Source: Pachypanchax playfairii
Lineage: Eukaryota > Chordata > Actinopteri > Cyprinodontiformes > Aplocheilidae
Direction of reading: 5' to 3'
DNA: 64,000 nt
Assembly: GCA_006937955.1 (NCBI GenBank)
Contig: SSNP01000001.1
Span: 7,448,165-7,512,164, forward strand
Shown: in pieces, positions 51,851 through 61,200 of the stretch
How the letters are laid out: every line of letters starts with the position of its first letter
Position numbering within the stretch: position 1 is the stretch's first letter
The notes under the pieces: model-generated
What the model saw: the letters and a program-made list of their open reading frames with translations, nothing else
Databases searched by the model: none
Told to the model about the DNA's origin: nothing
Program-made: the position numbers and the translations under genes

Positions 51851-54800
51851 TTAAGTTTAAATTCCTATGTGTAGACGAATTGAATATTTTTGCAAATTAA
51901 ACATAAAAATACATCTCTGATACATTTTTCCAAACACTGCCTCCCATTGGTTCTTAATTGCTGAAAACAAACAAACAAACAAACAAATGATTGTTTGTTA
52001 GTGGGCAGCTATAACCGAACCCTCCATCTCTGCTTCAGAATTGAATTTGAGAAATAAAACATGTCAGCGCATGTAAACAGGGGATTTTGTTTATTAGTAC
52101 TGGATCTTATTTGAAACACCTCTGAAAATGATCAATTAATAGTCAATTAAATGATTAAGTGTTAAGAGATAATATGCAATTAAAAAGGACATTAACACGC
52201 AAATGCTTATTTATCTAGTTAAAATATTTATATTTCAAATTTCTTAAAATAAACTAAGACCAATCAGCAACAGTTTTAAAATAGATTGGTATTTTAATGA
52301 GGTGGAGCTTGAATGAATGTATGGAGGGCAACACTGAAACACATCTAATCACACCACCTGCAGCACATCAAATGAAACGCTTTACTTTTCCAGCCTCTGC
52401 AGCATTTATTCTTTGAAAGTACGGGGTTGTGTGTGCTGGCAGTCCGTCTCTTCTGATCAGTCAGCTGAATGTGCAGGAATACAGCAGGAACACGAGGTGT
52501 TTCAGAGTCCATGCAGAGCAGAACAAACACTATCAGCTCTGCTGCATGAGAATATTCACTGAGCAGCAAAGTCAGCCTTGCTGGAAAACTCAAAGAAACA
52601 CTTCCCCCTGGAAAGTTTTCTGTCTGTGTGTGTGTTGGTGTTTAGATTGAACCTGAATACAGATGCCGACAATAATATCACAGTTGAATGATTGTCATTA
52701 CACGTGTTCAGCGTATTTTCTCTTCCATCTAGTGCTGGTTGGTAATAGCATGGAGATTTAAATATTTTTTCAAGTTTTTTTTTTTTTTTATTTTATTCTA
52801 TTTTTTTTTCTTCTGCTGGCCATCTGATGTTTTTATATTCTGTATGTTTCAATATTTACTTCAATCCCGGTTCTTAAATTGGAGTACTCATTCTAATCAA
52901 TAAAAACAAATGAATATTTACCAAAGATAAACTGTTAAGTGTTGCATGGTAATATATCACAAGGTAATGTTTTGTGGAAGCTTGTTTTAGGTTAAGACAC
53001 GTTTCTATACGAATAGAGAACATCCAGAATTCCAGATTTTAAAAGATTTTTGATATTGAACCTTTTGATATGGACAAATTATATGAATACATGGATGATG
53101 TACATATATATTTGTGGTTTTCAGTATCCTAAAAGGATGATTCAACTCTTTTATCATGTGCTATTGGATTGTTAATGATTATGATTTATTAGAGTTAGAT
53201 CTTTGAACAATTCAATTCTGATTCGAATTCACAGCCTCTCGCTGTTTGTTGTTTTCATAAAGAAGAAACCGTAACTGTAAATTTAGAGTTTGTATTTTCA
53301 AAAAGTTGTAACTTTTTAATCAGTATTCTCATAAAGAACAGATACCTGACATGTTTGTACATAATATTGCAGAAACAAGAGTTTACAAATTGCTAATTAT
53401 GCATGAATTGCCGATGATGAATAGGCTACACGTCTCTTTGACAGTAACTTTACCTCATAGTTGTGTTTTTTTTTTTAATCATCACAATTGTATCATTCCT
53501 AAAAGGATTCAGTGTTTCTTCAGGTTCTTTTCAACATTTGAAGAAACTCAATTTTCTTGCATCTTTGATTTTTCAGACATCCAAGGGTTTTCTGATTACC
53601 TTTTTTTTGTGTTTTTTGTTTTTGTAATGTTTGGGAGGGTCTACAGCTGGATGGATGATGAGCCCATATTGTGTTATTGGTCCAGCAGGGAGGATTAAAA
53701 GTGTATAGGATTCTCAGGGATTAGTGAGAGGCAAGAAGCAGGGATTGTGGCCCATTAAAATAGTAAGAAAGAGGACAAGGTTACCTATCTTATTCGTGTA
53801 ATAAAGGTGGAATTGATCTGTTCCAATTACAATGAGAGGCACAGAACATGAGGTATCCAGGTTTGTCTTGGTTAACTCGTCTCTCTGTCTAGAAGGAAAC
53901 GGATTTAGCTGATGTCGTTCATGCTCAAAGTCACTCTGTCCCTTTCTCGTTATGCTGTATGGTTTTGAATGCTGTGCTCGTATATACAGAATTGTGTGGC
54001 AATTTTGAGTGATCATTCATTTCCTCCATCAAGCAGATGGACTTTCTTGCAATCTTTTAAAAAGGTCATGGTTTTCTAGACTTCCTTACAGATGATCCAT
54101 CTCTTAGGTTCTGTACCAGGCCTTTGCTTGACCTTGTCCTGTTTATAAGGACTTTAAGACACTGTCCATCTGGTGTGGGTAGATGTTTCTTTTTAGGTCC
54201 GTCACTTCTTATTTTTCCTCAACTTGTCTTATTTTCTCATTTTTAACACTCATTGTACTTGCTGTCATGGTGAGATTCAATAACTAGACCTGGAATAAAA
54301 AAAAACAAAGCCAATTATTAAATGTACAGTATATAAGAATATTACAATGAAATACTCACACAACAGTCTAATGTCCCACCAATGTTGAAAAAAAAGTCCC
54401 ATTGTAACAGATCTCGATCTCAGCCAGCTGGGTGGTCACTAGTTTCAGTCATTTTTAAAAAAGCTAGTCCGGACTTCAATCATTATTTGCACGTCCAGAT
54501 CTCCTGGTTCCATAACGAATCAAATTTGAGCACATAAGATTGCCAAGTTTACTGTATCACAATATTTTATAAATGTTTTTTTTTTTTTCAAATTCCAAAA
54601 ATGGCACCCATAAATGAAGGCTTTAATTATAAGTAGTAAAAAATACTGATAGCAATTCTAGATAGAATTGGATAAGGGGGATCAATAACCATTATGAAGT
54701 CTCCATACAACCTCTTTTAATATATCCTTTATTTTTATTTGGTATTTTATTATCCAATCTGAACCAAAGTTTGTGTTTGAGCTTAGGTGAAAAAAAATCC

Positions 54801-57098
54801 CAATAACATAAACACGTTTTATATTTTCAGTGTTTTCACACATCTGTATGTTCCATTTAGACACATTTGAACATGTAAGAAAAAGAAGCATTACCTTTTT
54901 AAAAAGAGCAAAACCTGGTGCCTAATCATTGTGGCTTGACAGCAGCTAACAGTTATTAATAGTATGACTAATGTTTGTAGGTGGTCAGTATCCAACAGTT
55001 AACTATAACAGCAACAATGATCCGCCTGAGGGAAATAAAAGCAGTAAGCCTCAGATACCTCACACAGGCTTTATGTAGATTTATGTTATTGTGTTTACAT
55101 ATAAACATTTCTACTTTGAGTCAGTAAGTCTTATAGTAAGATTCCTCTCAGATGACTGAGTTTCTGTCTGAATTAAATTTAAAAAAGGCTGCCGGAGGAA
55201 GTCGCTCTGAATATTTATTCTGTCAAAATACAATTTTTTTTCAAGCTGTTTGAAAGAGAACAACAAAATATTCTTTATAAAATGTTCAAAAGACTGCAGA
55301 AAATCCCTGCTGACTGAGTACAGACTTCATCTCTTATTGTCAGCAGAGTGCAATCAGTTGGGACTTGTGTGGTAGAATCTGCCCAAAATCTCCACCTCTG
55401 CAAAACCAGGACTGCACTAAATATTTAATGAAGAGGTACATGAGAACTGGACACATATTTTATGTTCGAGTCTTTACAAATGACATGTCAAGAAAAGTTT
55501 TCAATGTAAAAGCTACAAAATGAATGATTCTAATGTGTCAGCTTAATTTCCTCAGTAAGCTTTTGTTTTTCTTTAATGAATTAAAAAAATCTGAATTTGT
55601 TGGTGTAAGGCTTTTGTTCAGATCTTGACCTTTTCTGTAAAGTTTGAATGGTCTCCCTGGTGTACATGTTTTCTCCGAGCGCTGTGGTTTGTGTGTGCAT
55701 GTACATAGTTGTATGTTTTAAGTAGACTAACAGTCTGAGATGTAACATGCCTTCCACCTAACGAGATCAGCTCACTGAATCCCTAAACAGGAAGTAAGCG
55801 CACAAACTGTAAGAACAATTTGAACAGACTGGATTTCATGTGGTTTAACTTAGATATGTAAGATTAATATAACATGCATGTCTTTTTTGACTATATGGCA
55901 AGAAACCAGTGCTGGAACTTTGCAGTTCAAATTTATTAATAGTCATTGTAAAATTTTAAAAAAATACACTTTTCTCTCACACAGAAATCCAGATTTTTTT
56001 TCATACCAGCTACTCCAGCTGGTGTAACTTACCTATGTACTGAATTTATTATTGAAAAATTACCACTGTAAAAAGAAAAACATCAGTCAGAGGGATGTTA
56101 TTGTCAATGTGTGCTGAAGGCTACTTTTAATAGTTAATGATGACCTATCCATTCTTCAGTGAAGCTAAAAAGTGTCTTTCCTTACAGGATTTCACTTTTA
56201 AAACTTTCACTGGCAAGTTGAAGCCCACAAAAACTTGTTTAATTTACATTTTTATTCAAAACTCTATAGACGACCATCAGTGACCAGCTGCATTTTAAGA
56301 AAAAGATTCAAGAACATGTTATTTGTTCAAATATTCAAATTATTTTAAGAAAAACTACTAAATTAAGTCTACAAAAAATGTAACTTAAATCTAAGGCCAC
56401 TCTGCACTCATAGATTCAGCTGGAGTGAATAAGCTGTCACAAGAACCACTTTAAACTCCCATATGAATAGCGTTCAAGTCATGGCCATTGTATTTACATA
56501 TTATTTATGCTCACTGAGCCATTTAATGACTTCACACCCTGGGGATGAAAGCAAACACTAGTAATCATGGAAGAAACCACTCCCAATAGGAAAGAACTGC
56601 TTTTCCAAAGAATGAATGTGATTCCTATTAATAGCTTTTAATTAGGGTGATAGACATTTGTGTAAACGAAGATTTCAGTGGAGTTAAAATGTAGCTAAAA
56701 TGTAGCGATGCAGCCACAAACTCTGACGACGGACATGTTATATTAAGTTATACTAATAAACCTTTGATTCGGGATGAAAAGGCATTCTGTAACCATCTAC
56801 ATTAAAAATGCAATAGGTTGATTTTTTTTTTTTAAAACCTAACTTTCAAAAATTGTTTAAAATGTTTTGCCAACATTAAATTAAAAGTATCCATACATAA
56901 ATATTTGTACTGTTGAACACATGGATCACGTTTCTTTAATTATTCTAAGTAATGTTTGCAGTGTAGTTAAAGTTCTTTCTCAGTTCTAACCGTGTGTTTT
57001 AACAGCTTCAATGTGATATTATTCAGGCTTGTCTTTGGACTCATTATCTTCATTAGTTGATGTCAAAAACTAGTTGCTTTCCTCAAATTGCTTATCGG
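51851..57098. other. Intergenic or intronic DNA, no gene seen
   Basis: Frames of up to 115 codons are Phe- and Ser-rich, as expected from T-rich non-coding DNA. A stretch at 54050-54300 vaguely resembles a dispersed repeat but could not be assigned. Confidence 0.55.
51965..51987 (+). repeat. (AAAC)n short tandem repeat
   Basis: About five to six AAAC units. Similar short runs occur at 5477-5490, 6685-6702 and 24775-24807. Confidence 0.9.
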
Positions 57099-57730
57099 CA
57101 AAGCTTTTAACTAAATCTTGCACATCTCAATGGCCTGGCTGTCTTTCAGAAGTCTGTAACAACCTTCCTACACTCTAAGTACTTTGCTCATTCTGGGAAT
57201 TATACGTTATTTTATATTGGCAGGAATAATGGTATTACCTCTTTAAGATTTACATTTCTCATTGTCTTCTAATCCTTCAGACCTTGTGGTACCAATCAGA
57301 GGTGACAATTTTCAAGAAAAAAAAAAAAATCTGTGACTCACTTCAAGACTAGTGACCAGTGCTGGACATTTCCTGCCTCTTGTTCATTGACCTCTGGAGA
57401 TGGGCACCAGCCCCCCCGTGACCCTGAACAGGATTAAAAGAGAACAGGAAATAGATGGATGAACACAGACTAGATGTGTGTCTGAAGCAGTTAAAGGCAA
57501 GAAGGGAAAAAGGAAAAAAATAACTCATTTTGTGTAAACAGACTGAGGTGTATTTGATTAAGACAGTATTACCTGCAGACACAATAATTTCAGGCAGTTA
57601 AGCCAAAACGTAAAAATAGTTCTGAATCCAACATCATGCAGAAACTGATGGACAGATCTGGAGAGATGTGAAACAATAACAACGCCCATGACTGACGGAA
57701 CTGAAGAAATTACAAAATGATTCTTCTGCA
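57099..57730. other. Empty-site copy of the retrotransposon target
   Basis: This segment equals 57741-57821 joined to 63369-63919, with a single CTAAG (57175-57179) where the element sits in the other copy. By eye there are four substitutions and no indel: 57297/63486, 57586/63775, 57621/63810, 57660/63849. It ends at a 10-N gap after which the filled copy starts. Best read as the allelic haplotype placed in tandem by the assembler. Confidence 0.85.
57350..57465 (+). repeat. L2/SINE tail relic (also at 63539-63654)
   Basis: CCTCTGGAGATGGGCACCAG, CGTGACCCTGAACAGGATTA and ATAGATGGATGAA recall the end of the L2/SINE tail. The copy at 63539-63654 is the same locus on the other haplotype, not a second insertion. 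Confidence 0.6.
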
Positions 57731-57740
57731 NNNNNNNNNN
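57731..57740. other. 10-N assembly gap
   Basis: Ten N at the junction between empty-site and filled-site copies. Its round length marks a scaffolding placeholder rather than a measured gap. Confidence 0.99.
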
Positions 57741-57821
57741 CAAAGCTTTTAACTAAATCTTGCACATCTCAATGGCCTGGCTGTCTTTCAGAAGTCTGTA
57801 ACAACCTTCCTACACTCTAAG
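57741..57821. other. Left flank of the filled site (duplicate of 57099-57179)
   Basis: Eighty-one bases match 57099-57179 with no difference found by eye. The copy starts abruptly at the 10-N gap, consistent with a scaffold join between two haplotype contigs. Confidence 0.85.
57817..57821. other. Left target-site duplication CTAAG
   Basis: CTAAG directly precedes the 5' LTR and recurs directly after the 3' LTR. The same five bases occur once, uninterrupted, in the empty-site copy at 57175-57179, which proves the duplication. Confidence 0.95.
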
Positions 57822-58107
57822 TGTCAGGATTTGGGGTTTTGGGCCGTGTTGTTATGTTCTGTATTCTGGGGTGTTTGAGTTTCTGTGATTTCTGGTTGTA
57901 TTTCCCTGCCATTTAGTGCAGCTTTATTTTGCCCCCAGTCTAGTTTCCTGTTATGCTTTTATTTTGTTACCGACTGTGCTTCCTGTGTCTCCTCTGTTGC
58001 CGTTAGGTCTCTTGATTTGTATAGCGTTTACTTCCTGGGTCATCTCTCTTCCTGTGTTCAGTGTTTTTCCACCCAGGTGTTTCTAGTTTTCTTATCAGTT
58101 CAGTTTG

Positions 58108-58116
58108 TATTTAAAT
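58108..58116 (+). promoter_or_regulatory. TATA-like box of the LTR promoter
   Basis: TATTTAAAT lies 31 nt upstream of 58139, the base at which the RNA must begin if the 11-base match to the primer site marks the 5' end. This is the usual TATA-to-start distance for RNA polymerase II. The match between two independent signals supports both, but no transcript data are available. Confidence 0.6.
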
Positions 58117-58138
58117 GGATGTTCATCAGTTTGTCTTT

Positions 58139-58149
58139 GTTCTGGGATT
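58139..58149 (+). promoter_or_regulatory. Predicted RNA 5' end / self-primer sequence
   Basis: GTTCTGGGATT is the exact reverse complement of AATCCCAGAAC at 58306-58316. In Tf1-type elements the first 11 nt of the transcript fold back on the primer-binding site and are cleaved to prime minus-strand synthesis. The leader from here to 58298 contains no ATG, so the internal frame uses the first start codon of the predicted RNA. Confidence 0.65.
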
Positions 58150-58298
58150 ACGTTCGATACCCACTGGATTGGTTTTGCTTCACGTTTTGATCACCTCCAG
58201 CTGTAAGTTCCTTTTATTCCTATTAAATAAGTTGTTTTTTACCCCATTCTGTTGTCCGCTCCCTGCGTTTGGGTCCTCCCTGCTAACCACCCCGCATC

Positions 58299-61200
58299 AT
58301 GACAGAATCCCAGAACCATTATAAGGACCCAGCGGGAGCTACCACTAGCACTAACCTGCTAGTGGTATTTGCGGATCTGTTCCCGACCGAGTACGCCGAG
58401 TTAAGGGCTAGTGTAGTAGATTACATAGACACTATGGCGTACTCGGTCGATAGCTGGGAGCAGTGGGAGTCCACGCAGCGACTCCTTAGGTTGTTTGCCG
58501 ATTTTCCTTTTCTGCGTGGTACTCCCGACCTCAAGGAGCTGTATCGGGAAGCTAGGGGGGATTTTCAGGAGTTGTCCGCGTTATACGCTGGAGGGCTCCG
58601 CCGGGACGCAGTCCAGCTGCGGAGCGGGGTGCTCCGCCCAGCAGAGGTGCCGGGTGGCATCGCTTCTCCTCCCGGATTACTCGCCCCCCAGCCCGCTTCC
58701 TGCTCCCTGGCCGCGGCTCCGATGGACTCCGGCTCTCCTGAGTCTCAGCTCCGGAGGTCGCGCCGCCGCCGTCAGCGGCGGTCTCCAGAGGTTTCCAGAC
58801 CTCATCTTCCAGAGGGTCCCGGTTCCAGAGGTCCAGAGGGTCCCGGTTCCAGAGTTCCTGAGGATCCCGGTTCCAGAGTTCCAGAGGGTCCCGGTTCCAG
58901 AGTTCCGGAGGGTCCCGGTTCCAGAGTTCCTGAGGATCCCGGTTCCAGAGTTCCTGAGGATCCCGGTTCCAGAGTTCCTGAGGGTCCCGGTTCCAGAGTT
59001 CCTGAGGGTCCCGGTTCCAGAGTTCCAGAGGTTCCCGGTTCCAGAGTTCCAGAGGTTCCCGGTTCCAGAGTTCCTGAGGTTCCCGGTTCCAGAGTTCCGG
59101 AGGGTCCCGGTTCCAGAGTTCCGGAGGGTCCCGGTTCCAGAGTTCCTGAGGATCCCGGTTCCAGAGTTCCTGAGGGTCCCGGTTCCAGAGTTCCTGAGGG
59201 TCCCGGTTCCAGAATTTCTGAGGGTCCCGGTTCCAGAATTTCTGAGGGTCCCGGTTCCAGAGTTTCTGAGGGACCGGTCTCCAGTCCTCCAGAGGGTCCG
59301 GGTTCCAGACCGGGCTCCGGTTCTCCCGAGGGTCTCGACGCCTCCAGTTCTCCCGAGGGTCTCGACGCCTCCAGGCCGCCTGAGGGTCCCGCCGACTGCT
59401 GTCCTCCAGGGGGTCTTCCAGTGCCTCCTCCTGGGTTCGAGGACGTCGCCGTCCGCGACGCGCCTCCAACGCCGGGTTCCGAGGACGTCGCCGTCCGCAA
59501 CGATCCTCCTACGCTTCCGCCTCCTCCTGGGTTCGAGGACGTCGCCGTCCGCGACGCGCCCCCAGAGCCAGGTTCCGAGGACGTCGCCGCCTGCGACGGT
59601 CCTCCAGCGCCTCCTCCTGGGTTGGAGGACGTCGCCGTCCGCGACGCGCCTCCAACGCCAGGTTCCGAGGACGTCGCCGTCCGCGACGGTCCTCCAGCGC
59701 CTCCTCCTGGGTTCGAGGACGTCGCCGTCCGCGACGCGCCTCCAACGCCGGGTTCCGAGGACGTCGCCGTCCGCGACGGTCCTCCTACGCTTCCGCCTCC
59801 TCCTGGGTTCGAGGACGTCGCCGTCCGCGACGCGCCTTCAACGCCGGGTTCCGAGGACGTCGCGGTCCGCGACGGTCCTCCAACGCCAGGGTCCGAGGAC
59901 GTCGCCGTCCGCGACGGTCCTCCAACGCCTGGGTCCGAGGGCGTCGCAGTCCGCGACGGTCCTCCAACGCCTGGGTCCGAGGGCGTCGCAATCCGCGACG
60001 GTCCTCCATCGCCTGGGTCCGAGGGCGTCGCCGTCCGCGACGCGCCTCCAGCGCCAGGGTCCGAGGACGTCACTGTCCGCGACGGTCCTCCAACGCCTGG
60101 TTCCGAGGGCGTCGCAGTCCGCGACGGTCCTCCATCGCCTGGGTCCGAGGGCGTCGCAATCCGCGACGGTCCTCCATCGGCTGGGTCCGAGGGCGTCGCC
60201 GTCCGCGACGGTCCTCCAACGCTTCCGCCTCCGCTTGGGTTCGAGGACGTCGCCGTCCGCGACGGTCCTCCAACGCTTCCGCCTCCGCCTGGGTTCGAGG
60301 ACGTCGCCGTCCGCGACGGTCCTCCAACGCTTCCGCTTCCGCCTGGGTTCGAGGACGTCGCCGTCCGCGACGGTCCTCCAACGCTTCCGCCTCCGCCTGG
60401 GTTCGAGGACGTCGCCGTCCGCGACGGTCCTCCAGACTCATCAGCACCAGCACCGGTTCATCATACCTCAGCCCCCAGATCTCCTAGACCTCCTAGAACT
60501 CCCAGATCTCCAAGACCTCCCAGACCTCCTAGACCTCCCAGACCTCCAAGACCTCCAAGACCTGCATCCGGCATTAGCGGCTGTCCTCCCGCCAGCAGCA
60601 GCGGCCGCACTCCAGACGCCCGGCGCCTCTTCGCTCCGCGGCTCCCAGGCCGTACTCCAGACGTCCGGCGCCTCAACGCTTCACGGCTCTTAGGCCGTTC
60701 TCCAGGCGCGCTGCGCCTCCTCGCTCCGCGGCTCCCAGGCCGCACTCCAGGCGCGCTGCGCCTCAACGCTTCGCGGCTCTCAGGCCGCTCTCCAGGCACG
60801 CTGCGCCTCTTCGCTCCGCGGCTCCCAGGCCGCACTCCAGGCGCGCCGCGCCTCAACGCTCCACGGCTTCCAGGCCGCTCTCCAGGCGCGCTGCGCCTCT
60901 TCGCTCCGCGGCTCCAAGGCCGCACTCCAGGCGCGCTGCGCCTCAACGCTTCGCGGCTCTCAGGCCGCTCTCCAGGCGCGCTGCGCCTCTTCGCTCCGCG
61001 GCTCTCAGGCCGCTCTCCAGGCGCGCTGCGCCTCTTCGCTCCGCGGCTCTCAGGCCGCTCTCCAGGCGCGCTGCGCCTCCTCGCTCCGCGGCTCCCAGGC
61101 CGCACTCCAGGCGCGCTGCGCCTCAACGCTTCGCGGCTCTCAGGCCGCTCTCCAGGCACGCTGCGCCTCTTCGCTCCGCGGCTTCCAGGCCGCTCTCCAG

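Larger units (their letters stand above)
57822..58304 (+). repeat. 5' long terminal repeat (483 bp)
   Basis: It starts TGTCAGG and ends CATGACA, giving the short inverted ends TGTCA/TGACA. Its partner lies 5,059 bp downstream with no difference found by eye. A TATA-like box at 58108-58116 and an inferred RNA start near 58139 divide it into U3 (about 317 bp) and R-U5 (about 166 bp). A GTAAGT donor-like motif sits at 58203-58208 and an ATTAAA signal at 58222-58227. The start codon of the internal frame lies inside its last six bases. The 101-codon frame inside the LTR (57885-58190) recurs in the 3' copy and is not proposed as a gene. Confidence 0.95.

Noticed and set aside
54050..54300. Vague resemblance to a dispersed fish repeat or transposase relic on the minus strand
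   Set aside because: I could not match ordered blocks or a reading frame to any family with confidence.
1..57098. CRISPR arrays, bacterial operons, tRNA and rRNA genes
   Set aside because: None seen. Composition and repeat families indicate vertebrate nuclear DNA.
57885..58190. 101-codon frame within the LTR, repeated at 62944-63249
   Set aside because: It lies mostly in U3, upstream of the inferred RNA start in the 5' copy, and is Phe/Ser/Cys-rich as expected from T-rich sequence.
59424..60428. G-F-E-D-V-A-V resembling the start of a KRAB domain (F-E-D-V-A-V)
   Set aside because: Only six residues match, they recur every 14-18 residues, and the rest of the KRAB domain and any zinc fingers are absent. 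Chance similarity in a repeat.
58495..60693. 732-codon frame in a second plus-strand frame, and minus-strand frames of 305, 423, 127 and 708 codons
   Set aside because: Array periods divisible by three make every frame periodic, so a unit without a stop stays open throughout. The +1 frame at 58299 is chosen because it has the first ATG of the predicted RNA, spans all arrays and the non-repetitive N-terminal region, and ends just after the last array.
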